From assembly GCA_041690355.1 (NCBI GenBank), contig JAWLHK010000003.1, positions 90,695 to 154,694 on the forward strand: a DNA stretch of 64,000 nt, given 5' to 3'. Below are positions 1-9,004 of this stretch, piece by piece. A program made the position numbers and the translations under genes. The notes under the pieces were generated by a model. That model searched no databases, was not told the origin of the DNA, and saw only the letters and a list, made by a program, of their open reading frames with translations. Source of the stretch: JAWLHK01 sp041690355 [NCBI: bacterium] (GTDB taxonomy: Bacteria; J088; JAWLBW01). Within the stretch, counting starts at the first letter, position 1. Each line of letters starts with the position of its first letter.

Positions 1-380
1 CCGAGCATGGCCGACGCCCCTCCGCTCAGTAGAAAGAGCACCGGGTCGGTCGATTGCGCGAGCAGTCGCTCCTGTGCATCGACCACGGCCAGCGACCCGG
101 CATCCGGCAGCGGATGCCCGGCGGCAAGCAGCCGGATGGCGCCCTGGGGCGATGCGTGCCCTCCGGGAGCGGCCAACGCGCCGTGCAGGCCGTCCGGGAA
201 CCGATCGAGCGCCCCCAGCCCCATGGCCCGTGCGGCTTTACCGCCCCCCAGAACGAGAAACGGCTGCTTCGGCCGGTCTGCCAGGGCATCGGCTACCGCG
301 GCGCGCGGGTCGGCCATCGACAGGACGAGTCTGAACAGCGACCGGGCCAGCGAGGCGGTCGGATGGTCTTCTGTTACCAT
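1..380 (-). CDS. Glycerate 2-kinase, MOFRL/TtuD family (N-terminal part)
   Basis: Reading the minus strand from an ATG at 380 gives about 126 residues, still open at the window edge, so only the N-terminus is present. It contains motifs typical of the MOFRL-type glycerate kinase family: a glycine-rich LGGGKAA stretch near residue 44, AAGHPLPDAGS near residue 85 and LFLLSGGASAML near residue 112. Family members phosphorylate D-glycerate to 2-phosphoglycerate in the cytosol, in glyoxylate, tartrate or serine-derived carbon routes. The gene is head-to-head with the metallo-hydrolase at 411, with only 30 nt between start codons, so promoters must overlap coding sequence or be shared. The family call is firm; the substrate is from family knowledge. 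Confidence 0.85.
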   Translation of the reverse strand, partial: MVTEDHPTASLARSLFRLVLSMADPRAAVADALADRPKQPFLVLGGGKAARAMGLGALDRFPDGLHGALAAPGGHASPQGAIRLLAAGHPLPDAGSLAVVDAQERLLAQSTDPVLFLLSGGASAML

Positions 381-410
381 GACGTTTACCCGATTGATTG
401 TAGCCCACCG

Positions 411-1214
411 ATGCGCGAATCCCACGCCGGCCTGACCCGCCTGAATCTCCCCGGTTCGACCCTGAAGCGGGGCGAGCGGGTCAATGTATTCTGGCTCGAC
501 ACCGAAGGGGGCATCCTCTTCGATGCCGGTTGGGACACCGACGAATCGTTCGAAGCCCTCACCGGGATGCTCCCCCACCGTCCGCGCCATGTACTGCTCA
601 CCCACCTGCATCCCGACCATGCCGGGGGTGCGCGCCGACTGCGCGAGTGGTGTGATGCCGAGATCTGGCTCCCCGCAGAGGATTTCTCCGTCGCCGAGTT
701 TCCCCTGCCCGCCGACACGCACGCCTTTCGGAGCGAAGAGCCCCTCGTCATCGGCGCACAGCAGATCGACGTGCTGCTGACGCCCGGACACACGCCGGGA
801 CACCGCTGTTTCCACATCCGCGAATGCGGCGGGCTCGTGACGGGCGACATGGTGCTGGGCGAAGGCTCGACCTGGGTGGGACCGCCCCACGGCGACATGG
901 CGCTCTACATGGCATCGCTCGAGCGCCTGCTGGCCGCCGGGCATCGTTTTCTCGCCCCCGGTCACGGCCCCCTGCAATCCGATCCGCTTTTGAAGATCGA
1001 AGAATTTCTCGTGCACCGCCGGATGCGCGAGCATCAGGTGCTCGAGGCGCTCGAAGCGGGCCTCGGCGATCCGGCGGCCATCGTCCGGCGCAATTACGCC
1101 GATACCCCCGAGTATCTGCACCCGCTGGCCGAGATCGTGGTGCGCGCCCATCTGGCCAAGCTGTGCGACGAAGGGCGCGTGCTGCGCCGCGACGACCGGT
1201 TCAGCGTCGCCTGA
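411..1214 (+). CDS. Metallo-beta-lactamase-fold hydrolase
   Basis: A 267-residue protein of the glyoxalase-II-like MBL superfamily. The metal motif THLHPDHAGG gives H65, H67, D69 and H70; TPGHTPGH, TGDMVLG and APGHGPL provide the remaining ligands in the expected order. The C-terminal third resembles the small winged-helix-like tail of LACTB2-type proteins. It is probably a cytosolic di-zinc thioester or ester hydrolase; the substrate cannot be told. The ATG at 411 was chosen because the family sequence starts there; the frame stays open upstream (another ATG at 363) but that would run into the divergent kinase gene. Confidence 0.85.
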   Translation: MRESHAGLTRLNLPGSTLKRGERVNVFWLDTEGGILFDAGWDTDESFEALTGMLPHRPRHVLLTHLHPDHAGGARRLREWCDAEIWLPAEDFSVAEFPLPADTHAFRSEEPLVIGAQQIDVLLTPGHTPGHRCFHIRECGGLVTGDMVLGEGSTWVGPPHGDMALYMASLERLLAAGHRFLAPGHGPLQSDPLLKIEEFLVHRRMREHQVLEALEAGLGDPAAIVRRNYADTPEYLHPLAEIVVRAHLAKLCDEGRVLRRDDRFSVA

Positions 1215-1288
1215 AGCGGTTGCCGATTTGCATTTCAAGGGGTCGGCGACTACAGTATTGCACTGGGGAACCGGGGAGGCAACTCATC

Positions 1289-3205
1289 ATGAAACGCCTG
1301 CAGGCGCTCGTCATCTCGAGCCTTTTCATAGTCGCCGCATGCGACGCACGTGACGCCGCTACGCTCACGGTCGAGCCCACCGTCCTTCGCTATGCGTTGA
1401 CCGAGCCGGTTGAACTGCCGTGGCCCAACATGCCGGGCCCCGCGGGCGAGCTTGCCGGGTTTCCGGCCACACACCCGATCGTGGCTGCAGCCGACGGCAG
1501 CGGATCGCTCCCGGTCATCACGTTCTCGTTCAGCCGCCCCGTCTCTTCTGAAACGCTCGCCCCGGGCATCAATCTGGTCGTACTCGACGCCGCGGCGCTG
1601 CCGGTCACCTTCACCGTCGAAACGGTCGACGCCCGGCATTTCCGCCTGCATCCCATGGCGCCCCTCGCTCCGGCGGCCCGCTATACGGTGCTCGCGACGA
1701 AATCCATTCTTGACCTGGATCGCCGGCCCGTCGAAGAGGACATCCTTTTCCGCCTGCTCCGCGGCGAGGCCCCGCTCATCGATCGCGGCCGCGTGCAGAG
1801 CGAAATCCTGCTGTTCGAAGGCTACTCGCCCGCGATGGCGTCGCTGGCCGAATCCCTGCGCCGGTCGGTTCGCAGAGCCTGGTATGGCTCGGATGCCACC
1901 GCGGCGGCGCTCCAGCGCCTGGCGCGCGAAGACCTGGCTCGGTTTCGGCATACGTCCCCCGGCGCTCCGGAAGCGCGTGACGTCGAAGCCCACGTTGCGG
2001 CAGTCTGGCAGTTTGCGACGGGCAACGGCGCCTCCGTCGCGACAATGGACGCCGCACGCGCGCAGACCGTCGCCCACGCCGAGAGCGGCGGCGTCACGCT
2101 CGATTCCGTTCTGGACACCCCGGCCGCCGTCGGGGAGCTGTTCGCCCGCTTCGGCGACGACCGCAAGCACGGCTACGTCCACACCGTCATACGCGGACGC
2201 ATCCGTTCGCTCGCGCTCTTCACGGGCGCGCGCCGAGACGGCGCACCGGAAAGCGGGACGGTCGTGGAGCGGCCGTTCTATCTCGCCTATCCGCCGGCGG
2301 TAACCGCCGGCCCCGTTCCGGTCGTCCTGCTGGCGCACGACTTCGGCGGCTGCGCCCTGGACGCGCTCACCGGCCTCGCCAACGTGCTCGCCTCCCGGGG
2401 TATGGCCTCCCTGGCGCTCGAACTGCCCGCGCATGGATTGCGCGCATCCGTGAATTCCGCCGGGGAAAACGACTTCGATCCGATCGGCCCCTGCGACGGC
2501 AAGACGCCGCAGGAAGAACGCATCGCCTCCGGCGAAGGCTTCCCCACCGCCGCCAGTCCTCTCCTGCTGCGGGACGCCCTGCGCCAGACGGCGCTCGATT
2601 TCATCGCGGCCGTCGAAACGGCGCAACGCGGCTCGCTCAACCGGTTCCACGCCGGCGGCGACCTGTCAGACGTCCGGTTTGCCGGCGTGGGCCTGGGTGC
2701 GAGCGTGGGAATATCTCTGCTCGCCGCCGAGCCGCGCATCGGCGCAGCTGCCCTGCATGGCCCGGGCGCTTCGCTGGCGCGCATGCTCGACGCCTCTACC
2801 CCATGGCGCCCCGCCCTGCTCGCGCCGGGGCTTGCCGGCGCCGAGGACGCGGCGCACCGGCTGCTTCCCATGCTGCAAGCAGCGCTCGATCCGGCCGAGC
2901 CCGCGCTCTTCGCACCGCGCCTTCGTGGCCGCCCCGTCCTGCTTCAGGAAATCGAAGCCGACACGGTCGTCGGCGACTTCGGCGCCGCGCTGGTCGCGGA
3001 TCTCGCCGGCATCCCCGAGCGCTTCGGCCCGGTGTACGCCGGCGCCGGACCCAGCCGGGTACTCTTCGGCGACGAGGCTTTTCACGGTCTGCTGATCGCG
3101 CTCGGCGACACCGACGATCCGCAGGGGCACCTTGCGGCGGCCCGTACGGCCATGCAGGGGCAGCTGGCCACCTATCTCGAAACCGACGGCGACGTACTCG
3201 AATGA
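1289..3205 (+). CDS. VolA/Pla-1-like surface lipase lipoprotein, nucleophile apparently replaced
   Basis: A 638-residue lipoprotein (signal ending VAAC, Cys18). Residues about 55-150 form an Ig-like (SbsA/Big_5-type) domain, and residues about 320-620 an alpha/beta-hydrolase (VVLLAHDFGGC, LELPAHGLRA). The arrangement matches the bacterial virulence-factor lipase family of VolA, a surface lysophospholipase whose gene lies beside fadL in Vibrio; the next gene here is a FadL and overlaps by 4 nt (ATGA). In the nucleophile elbow the expected G-x-S-L-G reads G-V-G-L-G (Gly468), whereas the paralogue at 60866 keeps Ser420 at that position. The acid (EADTVVGD) and histidine (EAFHGLL) regions remain. 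A GASVG four residues on could be a displaced elbow but sits too close to the next strand. Activity is therefore uncertain. Confidence 0.75.
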   Translation: MKRLQALVISSLFIVAACDARDAATLTVEPTVLRYALTEPVELPWPNMPGPAGELAGFPATHPIVAAADGSGSLPVITFSFSRPVSSETLAPGINLVVLDAAALPVTFTVETVDARHFRLHPMAPLAPAARYTVLATKSILDLDRRPVEEDILFRLLRGEAPLIDRGRVQSEILLFEGYSPAMASLAESLRRSVRRAWYGSDATAAALQRLAREDLARFRHTSPGAPEARDVEAHVAAVWQFATGNGASVATMDAARAQTVAHAESGGVTLDSVLDTPAAVGELFARFGDDRKHGYVHTVIRGRIRSLALFTGARRDGAPESGTVVERPFYLAYPPAVTAGPVPVVLLAHDFGGCALDALTGLANVLASRGMASLALELPAHGLRASVNSAGENDFDPIGPCDGKTPQEERIASGEGFPTAASPLLLRDALRQTALDFIAAVETAQRGSLNRFHAGGDLSDVRFAGVGLGASVGISLLAAEPRIGAAALHGPGASLARMLDASTPWRPALLAPGLAGAEDAAHRLLPMLQAALDPAEPALFAPRLRGRPVLLQEIEADTVVGDFGAALVADLAGIPERFGPVYAGAGPSRVLFGDEAFHGLLIALGDTDDPQGHLAAARTAMQGQLATYLETDGDVLE

Positions 3206-4464
3206 TAAGGCGGGCGCTCATGCCGGCCCTCCTGGCCGGCCTCGTGTTCACACCCGCGGCCCACGCCGCCGGTCTGGCAGGAGAATCGCCGTCGGCGGCG
3301 GCCCTCGGCATGGCGGGAGCCCGCGTCGCCGAGGACGGCGCAGCAGACGCGCTCCCAGACAACCCGGCATCCCTCGGCGGGGTCGAATTCACGACCGTGA
3401 GCGCAGGCCTGCGCACCGGCGCCGGATCGCACCGGTTCACCGCAGCGGAATCGATCGTGCGCGCCGACGGAAATGGAGAGCTGCGGACGGGACAGAGCAT
3501 AGCGACCGAGTCGCACGGTGCCTCTGCCCCGTATCTGTTCGCGGCGCACCCCATACCCGATGTTCCCCTCGTCATCGGGATCGCCGCCTACGATCCGCAC
3601 GGCATCGCGTTCGAATGGCCTGATCGGTGGGCGGGGCGCAACGCCGGCACCGCGTTCTCGCTGCGCACCATGGCCCTTCATCCTGCCTTGGCGTGGAAGA
3701 TCTCTGACACCCTGCAGGTCGGCGCGGGGTTTCGCGTTGCCCAGCACTGGCTGGGCATCGAGCGCACCGTGCGCGGCAACCTGGCCGATCGCAGCGACGA
3801 CGTTCCCTATGCGATCGCGCTCGACGGCCAATCGGTGTCCGTCGACGGGGGGGTCCTGTGGAAGCCGCGTCAAGACGTGCGCATCGGCCTGCACCTCGTG
3901 TCGGGAGCCGCCGCCGACGTGCGCGGCACGGCCGATTTCGACCTCCCCTCGGCCTCGCTGGCCGGCCTTTTTCCTGACCAGGCGGCGACGGCCAGCCTCC
4001 GTTTCCCCGCGCGCCTGCAGGCCGGGGGCGCATGGCTCGTCGGTTCTTCGTGGAAGATTGCGGCCGAGGTGGAGTGGATCGGCCACGGCGCGGCCGAAGA
4101 CGTCGACATCCGCCTGGCAGAATCGCGCCCGCGTGGCATCCTGCCCATCGACACCGGATTCCGCAACACGCTTGCCGCACGCCTCGGCGGCGCATGGGCC
4201 GCGAACGAACAATGGGGCGTACTGAGCGGTCTCGCCTGGGAGCCCGCGGCGACGGGGGCCGATGCGCGTTCGCCCCTTTTCCCCGAAACCGACACACTCG
4301 CCGCCGCGGTGGGCGGCCGGTTCACCTACGGCCGGCTGAGCGCCGACGCGGGGCTTCAGTGGCGTGCGGCGCTTGGCGGTTCATCGTTCGACCCGGCCCT
4401 GACGGGCCGCTACGACGGGGGCATGCTCGCCTTCGCGATCGGGATGCACGCCCTGTTTCCCTGA
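3202..4464 (+). CDS. FadL/OmpP1/TodX-family outer-membrane channel
   Basis: A 420-residue protein with a signal peptide (cleavage after AAHA, about residue 22) and then the family hallmark: GLAG.SPSAAALGMAGA followed by ALPDNPASLGG near residues 25-60. The remainder alternates amphipathic strands, ending in a short aromatic C-terminus (ALFP) as in outer-membrane barrels. FadL proteins admit long-chain fatty acids or other hydrophobic molecules through the outer membrane. The start codon overlaps the stop of the VolA-like gene, so the two are translationally coupled, matching a model in which a surface lipase releases fatty acids for the channel. An imperfect stem-loop (about 4462-4484) lies at the convergent junction with the peptidase gene. 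Confidence 0.88.
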   Translation: MIRRALMPALLAGLVFTPAAHAAGLAGESPSAAALGMAGARVAEDGAADALPDNPASLGGVEFTTVSAGLRTGAGSHRFTAAESIVRADGNGELRTGQSIATESHGASAPYLFAAHPIPDVPLVIGIAAYDPHGIAFEWPDRWAGRNAGTAFSLRTMALHPALAWKISDTLQVGAGFRVAQHWLGIERTVRGNLADRSDDVPYAIALDGQSVSVDGGVLWKPRQDVRIGLHLVSGAAADVRGTADFDLPSASLAGLFPDQAATASLRFPARLQAGGAWLVGSSWKIAAEVEWIGHGAAEDVDIRLAESRPRGILPIDTGFRNTLAARLGGAWAANEQWGVLSGLAWEPAATGADARSPLFPETDTLAAAVGGRFTYGRLSADAGLQWRAALGGSSFDPALTGRYDGGMLAFAIGMHALFP

Positions 4465-4481
4465 GCCTGCCCGCACAGGCC

Positions 4482-5879
4482 TCAGCTCTCACCCGTCGTC
4501 GCGGCAACCGGCGTTGCCAGCGGCTGGCCTACCCCCTGAAAATCCCCATCGGGGCTCGTCTGCAGAAAGAGGCGGGCGGGCCCCGTCGCCTTGATGAAGA
4601 CCGGCGCCGAGCGGGCCGCCTTGACGTCGAGTTCGAAGTTCGGCGGCAGCGTCTCCATCCGCAGCGTTCTGGCGTATCGTGCAAAGATGTTCTGCGTCCA
4701 CTCGCGCAGCAGATCCGCGAAAGCCTTTCCGGTCGCCCGTTCGACGTTCGCGACGCCGCGGGCATCGCTGCGCACGAGGCGTCGGAGAAAGTCGGGCTCA
4801 CCGCGATGGCTGTCGACGAGGTACTTCACGAAAAGATATGCGGCGCCCCGTTCGGCAAGGGTTCCGCCCCTGCCCACCAGTGGCGTCGAACCGGGCGATT
4901 CGAGAAAGTAGCGGGCGCGAATCCGGTTGCTGCGTGTGTAGCCGAAGTACTCTTCGGCCCAGTGACTCAGCCCTTCGTTGAGCCAGGACTCCTCCGACGT
5001 GTCGGCCCCCGCGAGACGCCGGTTGTGCCAGCTGATCATGTGCTGCAGCTCATGGACGATGACCTCGCCCAGCAGGGCCAGATAGTCGTCGGGATGCTCG
5101 TAGACGCCCCCCTCCTCCTTCGGCAGCGGAAGATAGAGATAGAGCATGTCGGCACGATTGCTCCCCGCGGTTCCGGCCAGATCCTTGGAGGCGAAGAATC
5201 CGCCGGTGAAGGCGTTCTCGTCGTCGCTGAACCGATTGACCCGCTCGGTCATGAGCAGAATGACGCGTCCGTTCTCATCCACGTCGGGCACGGCCCCGAA
5301 CAGCTCGGTCGACTTCGGAAAGATTGTGCTGTCGAACTGGTCGAGCAGCGGGCGCGCCATTTCGTCGACGATGCCGTTGCGGCGCTCGGCATAGAGCACC
5401 GCGAACCGGCTTTCGAGGACCTTGGTCGCCTGCACGGTGACGTTCCCGGGCCGGTTACGTCCGGCAGGAACTTGAAACGCGCGCGTAGCCGGCAGCTCGG
5501 CCGCCCCAGTCCAGGCCTCGCCCGCCACCGACGCGTCGGGCCGGGTCGCGGTTTTCTTAACGCTTTTACGCGCCAGCACGGCGCTCGCCGTCACCGCATC
5601 GGCCACCCATGCGGTGCCCGTGACCCGCAGGCTGTAGGAACCGGCCGCGTCGGCCAGCGGAAAAAAGGCCAGCATGACGTCGCCGGCCGGAATGCGGACC
5701 TCAGCACGTCCGTCGGCGCCGGGAATGATCGGTACGATTCCCGAAGACAAGTCGAAGACCGGCAGACGCGTTTCGCGCGGCGACGCAGACCGCTCGGAAT
5801 CATCGGGGCTGCCGCACGCGAAGAGGGGCAGCGATGCACAGGCAAGCACGAACAGAAAAGACCGGCAGGATTGCCGCAT
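4482..5879 (-). CDS. M30-like (hyicolysin-type) zinc metallopeptidase lipoprotein
   Basis: A 465-residue secreted lipoprotein: MRQSCRSFLFVLACASLPLF is followed by the lipobox Cys22. The zinc site reads VIVHELQHMISWH (H276, E277, H280) with a probable third ligand in WLNEGLSHWAEE (E302). The spacing and the long downstream helical region resemble the M30 hyicolysin group. The N-terminal 130 residues look like a beta-rich domain. It is likely a periplasmic or surface protease. ATG 5879 was chosen over the upstream start at 5927 because it places the signal peptide at the N-terminus. It converges on the fadL gene and shows no operon partner. Confidence 0.75.
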   Translation of the reverse strand: MRQSCRSFLFVLACASLPLFACGSPDDSERSASPRETRLPVFDLSSGIVPIIPGADGRAEVRIPAGDVMLAFFPLADAAGSYSLRVTGTAWVADAVTASAVLARKSVKKTATRPDASVAGEAWTGAAELPATRAFQVPAGRNRPGNVTVQATKVLESRFAVLYAERRNGIVDEMARPLLDQFDSTIFPKSTELFGAVPDVDENGRVILLMTERVNRFSDDENAFTGGFFASKDLAGTAGSNRADMLYLYLPLPKEEGGVYEHPDDYLALLGEVIVHELQHMISWHNRRLAGADTSEESWLNEGLSHWAEEYFGYTRSNRIRARYFLESPGSTPLVGRGGTLAERGAAYLFVKYLVDSHRGEPDFLRRLVRSDARGVANVERATGKAFADLLREWTQNIFARYARTLRMETLPPNFELDVKAARSAPVFIKATGPARLFLQTSPDGDFQGVGQPLATPVAATTGES

Positions 5880-6044
5880 GGGACCGCACTCCGGAGAATT
5901 GTTCAAGGGCGCTCCGGAAGTGAGCAAGCTCTATGCCAGCCCGTCTGCGCGTGGCAGTAGAAGGGAATTCATGCACCAGAGATCGATGAAACGAACCGCC
6001 TCCGGGGTCGAAAAGTACCCGGAGAGGGTGCAGAAAGGTTCAAC

Positions 6045-7082
6045 TCAACCCGGATAACGTTCGATAGCCGCGCGGTGCTGAGCGGCAACCCTGGCGCGCA
6101 GCTCGTCGGGCGCAAGCACTTCGACGCCCGGACCGAATCCGAGAATCCAGCTCACCAGGTCGGCGTCGAACGACGCGCGAAGGCTCAAGCGCAGGGAGCC
6201 GTCGGGATCAACGGCCACCCGCTGCGAAGCGTGCCAGCGGCGGCTGCGCACCCAGTCGGCCAGTTCGGGCACGAACCGAAGCTCGACGGCCTGCGGCGTG
6301 CCCTGGAACAGGCCGAACGCGTCACGCCGGAAGCGGTTCGGATCATAGTCGTCGGGATAGGAAAAATGGTCGTCGGTGCGCTCGACGCCACGGATACGGT
6401 CGACCGCCAGCGTGAACCGGTGCTTGCCCCCCCGCTTCTGCCCGATCAGATACAGCGCCTCCTGATACGCGGCGAGCGTCAACGGCTGAAAGGCCGGGTA
6501 GCGCTTCTCCTTGCCCTGCGCGTCGACATAGCGGATGTCGAGCTCCCACTCGCCGATCAGCGCCTCAACGATGGTGTCGAGCGCCGTGCGGTGCAGTCGG
6601 AGATCCTTCGGCGCGCGCGGGAAGAAGGTGAACTTGTTTGCAAGATGATTGAGGGGCAGATCGTTTTTCTGCGTGAGCCGCGCTTCGAGCCGCTTGAGCG
6701 TGTGCGCGAACTCATCCTGAAGGCGCGTACCCTGCACCCAGTTGAGAAACTGGCCGGCGAAGAAGGCCGCCGCAAAGGGAAAGAGGCCAAGCTGCGACAC
6801 CGAACCGTCTTCGCGCCGGAACCGGATGCGCCGCTGCGCGCCCGTGCCCTCGCGATCGATCTGTCCCGGAAACTCCTCGGCGATCGCGTTCAGATACCGC
6901 TCGAAGCTCTTCTGGCTCACCCCGAGCTGATCGGCCAGGGACTCGACACTCGCCCCGGCCGGCTGGGTGAGCAGCGCCGCCGTCAGACGGGCAATCCGGC
7001 GCCCGCTGGCATACGTCGGGGCAAGCCCCGGGGGCTCTGCGCTGCGCCCCTTGCGAGCGGCGGATGTCTTCTTCGGCGGCAT
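6045..7082 (-). CDS. WYL-domain transcriptional regulator
   Basis: A 345-residue cytosolic protein: an N-terminal helix-turn-helix (about residues 30-85, AGASVESLADQLGVSQKSFERYL), a central WYL ligand-sensing domain (about 165-235, including YPAFQPLTLAAYQEALYLIG) and a C-terminal WCX-like extension. WYL regulators often respond to nucleic acids or nucleotides and control stress, DNA-repair or defence genes. Here nothing resembling a defence locus adjoins it, so the target is unknown. The ATG at 7082 is preferred to a TTG at 7094. The M30 peptidase gene lies downstream on the same strand after 165 nt. Confidence 0.85.
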   Translation of the reverse strand: MPPKKTSAARKGRSAEPPGLAPTYASGRRIARLTAALLTQPAGASVESLADQLGVSQKSFERYLNAIAEEFPGQIDREGTGAQRRIRFRREDGSVSQLGLFPFAAAFFAGQFLNWVQGTRLQDEFAHTLKRLEARLTQKNDLPLNHLANKFTFFPRAPKDLRLHRTALDTIVEALIGEWELDIRYVDAQGKEKRYPAFQPLTLAAYQEALYLIGQKRGGKHRFTLAVDRIRGVERTDDHFSYPDDYDPNRFRRDAFGLFQGTPQAVELRFVPELADWVRSRRWHASQRVAVDPDGSLRLSLRASFDADLVSWILGFGPGVEVLAPDELRARVAAQHRAAIERYPG

Positions 7083-7235
7083 ATCGACAGGCAATCAGGG
7101 CGTAAGGGGCGGGATCCGACCTGTATCTTAGCAGGGCGCCCGATTCGTGTCGAATGCGCCGCGCGGCGGGAGGGGCGGTGAAGCGAGCTCCGCCGGGTTA
7201 TCGCCCCGCGCTCCGGTTTTTCCGTTGCAACCTGC

Positions 7236-7263
7236 TTGACCGAGCGCTCCGGTTAGGTATAAT
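7236..7263 (+). promoter_or_regulatory. Sigma-70-type promoter for the GxxExxY gene
   Basis: TTGACC (7236-7241), a 16-nt spacer and a perfect TATAAT (7258-7263) sit 32 nt before the start codon at 7296. An AGGAGA ribosome-binding site follows at about 7281. The hexamers and spacing are the same as in the TetR promoter at 15364-15391. Confidence 0.7.
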
Positions 7264-7295
7264 GTGCCATCTTTTTCCGCAGGAGACGGGAACGC

Positions 7296-7817
7296 ATGAA
7301 GCCCCCCGCCTCAGAAGACAGGCCGTTCATGGATCAGGACGCACGCCAGGACTTTCGTACTGACAACCGCGACCGCGACGAAAGCCGCGATCTCGCCTAT
7401 GACGTGATCGGCTCGGCCATCGAGGTCCACAACTACCTCGGGGCCGGCCTGGCCGAAGATCTGTACCGCAACGCGCTCGAACGCGAGCTGTCCCTGCGCC
7501 GGCTCTCTTTCGAGCCGCGCGCCGAACTCACGGTCATGTTCAAAGGACGCGAGGTCGGGCGCTTCCGGGCCGATCTGCTCGTCGACGACAGGATCGTCGT
7601 GCTCGTTCGCTGCACCGGCGATCCGGCCGTACACCGGCTCGAGGCGCAGAGTTACCTCAAGGCGTCACGGCGCGCGCTCGCCATCGTTCTCAACTTCAAC
7701 GCCGAACGCCTCCAGTTCGATCGGGTTTCGCTCAGTCCCCGCTTGACGGGAGAGCAGCCGCGCCGCCTGCGCGAGGAAGAGACCGAACCGGCGCGCGACC
7801 CGCGCGAGCCGGCCTGA
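7296..7817 (+). CDS. GxxExxY-family protein (PDDEXK_3-like), catalytic residues lost
   Basis: A 173-residue protein. Residues 32-140 match the GxxExxY family, a PD-(D/E)XK nuclease-fold group: DLAYDVIGSAIEVH, GAGLAEDLY (G51, E54, Y57), RADLLVDDRIVVLVRC and ALAIVLNFN. Family members normally read DLLV...VIVELKA, with E and K in the active site. Here those positions are Leu103 and Arg105, so Asp93 remains but the E-x-K pair is gone. Charged N- and C-terminal tails flank the domain. The start has a good AGGAGA site and lies under a strong promoter, so the gene looks expressed. The family function is not established. Confidence 0.75.
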   Translation: MKPPASEDRPFMDQDARQDFRTDNRDRDESRDLAYDVIGSAIEVHNYLGAGLAEDLYRNALERELSLRRLSFEPRAELTVMFKGREVGRFRADLLVDDRIVVLVRCTGDPAVHRLEAQSYLKASRRALAIVLNFNAERLQFDRVSLSPRLTGEQPRRLREEETEPARDPREPA

Positions 7818-7822
7818 TCCGG

Positions 7823-9004
7823 TTACGTCGCCTCTTCCAGCGCCCGCCTGACCTCGCGCTCCAGGCCGCCGACCAGGGCACGGGTAATTGTCTCGATGGC
7901 CACCGTGGCCATCGCTTCGGTCAGTCCGGGATAGGGCTGTTCGAAGCGGCCGGCGACTTCGATTCTTGCGGCGCGGGCGCGTTCGGGCGTCGAGATTTCG
8001 GGAAGACGGAGTCCCCGCTGCTCGAGCCAGCGCTGCAGGCGCCCGGCCGGGGCGTCCTCGCGCAGCCGGAATGCGCGCACGTCTTCGAATACCGGGCGCA
8101 CGAAACCGCCGTAGGCCCCATCGGCCGACTCGACCTGGCCGAACAGGTCCAGCGTCCCCCCCTCGACATCCAGGTTGCCGAACCCGCGCAGAAAAGGGCT
8201 CAGCTCAGCAAGCGCCAGATCGGTCGCGCGCAGATCGAGCGAAAAAGTGGGGGCCGCCGAAAACGGATTCATGGTCGCATTCACGCGCAGACTGCCCGAC
8301 TCCATGACCTTGCCCCGGAGTTCGAGCACGGCCGGCTGTGCGCTCGCCAGTTGCCGGGAGTTGGCGACATTGCGGGCGACAGCCTCGATGTCGGTGATCG
8401 ACACGGTGGTGTCGGCGCGCCCCGCCCATTCGAGCGTCCCCTCATGTACGGCGATCCGATCGAGACGGAAGGGAAGAAAGGTCTGGAGCCGTTCCATCCA
8501 GTGTCGTTCATCGGCGGCCTCCTCGGCCTCCTCAGCCTCGGGGCGAAGATGCAGTACGGGCTGCCGCAACGCGGCTTCGGCGACGACGGTCCCCCGGAAA
8601 AGACTGCCCCATGCCAGCGAAAGATCGAGACTGCGGATACGCACCCAGTCAGGCTCTCCCTCCGGGGCGCCGGCGTGCCGGATGCGGATCCCCTCGACCT
8701 GATAGGCGCCGCGCCAAAGCTTGAGGTCGACGTCGTCGACCGCAGCCACGTACCGTCCGTCGGCAGCCAGAGCGGCTTCGAGGCGGTTCTGGACTACCCA
8801 GGGGAGCGCCAGCCGAATCGCAACGAGCAGGAGGAGAAGTACGAGCAGCACCCGGAGTCCGGTGCGACGAGGCCTGCGCCGATAAGAGGAATCCAGTTGC
8901 ACCTCCTCATTCCAGCGGATAACCCCCTCGCCCGCCATCTTTGACGCTTGCCCCCCAACCGGCGTCTCTGTTAGCGTATCTGTTTCTGCCGTGAGCTTTG
9001 CCAT
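7823..9004 (-). CDS. AsmA/DUF748-like membrane-anchored protein
   Basis: A 393-residue protein with a cytosolic N-terminus rich in basic residues, one transmembrane segment at about 50-70 and a large beta-rich periplasmic part. Phrases such as LDVEGGTLDLFGQVESADG and FSLDLRATDLALAELSPFLRGF resemble AsmA/DUF748 proteins, which act in envelope lipid homeostasis or transport. ATG 9004 has a GAGGG site 7 nt upstream; an internal ATG at 8938 is possible. If 9004 is right, its start codon shares CATG with the divergent dehydrogenase gene. Confidence 0.65.
   Translation of the reverse strand: MAKLTAETDTLTETPVGGQASKMAGEGVIRWNEEVQLDSSYRRRPRRTGLRVLLVLLLLLVAIRLALPWVVQNRLEAALAADGRYVAAVDDVDLKLWRGAYQVEGIRIRHAGAPEGEPDWVRIRSLDLSLAWGSLFRGTVVAEAALRQPVLHLRPEAEEAEEAADERHWMERLQTFLPFRLDRIAVHEGTLEWAGRADTTVSITDIEAVARNVANSRQLASAQPAVLELRGKVMESGSLRVNATMNPFSAAPTFSLDLRATDLALAELSPFLRGFGNLDVEGGTLDLFGQVESADGAYGGFVRPVFEDVRAFRLREDAPAGRLQRWLEQRGLRLPEISTPERARAARIEVAGRFEQPYPGLTEAMATVAIETITRALVGGLEREVRRALEEAT

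Noticed and set aside
1250-2650. A 466-codon minus-strand frame opposite the VolA-like gene.
   Set aside because: The plus frame has a lipobox, Ig-like domain and hydrolase motifs and is coupled to fadL; the minus frame is Arg/Gly-rich without motifs.
4032-5960. A 642-codon plus-strand frame opposite the M30 peptidase.
   Set aside because: The minus frame has a signal peptide, HELQH and a downstream Glu ligand; the plus frame has nothing recognisable and overlaps fadL.
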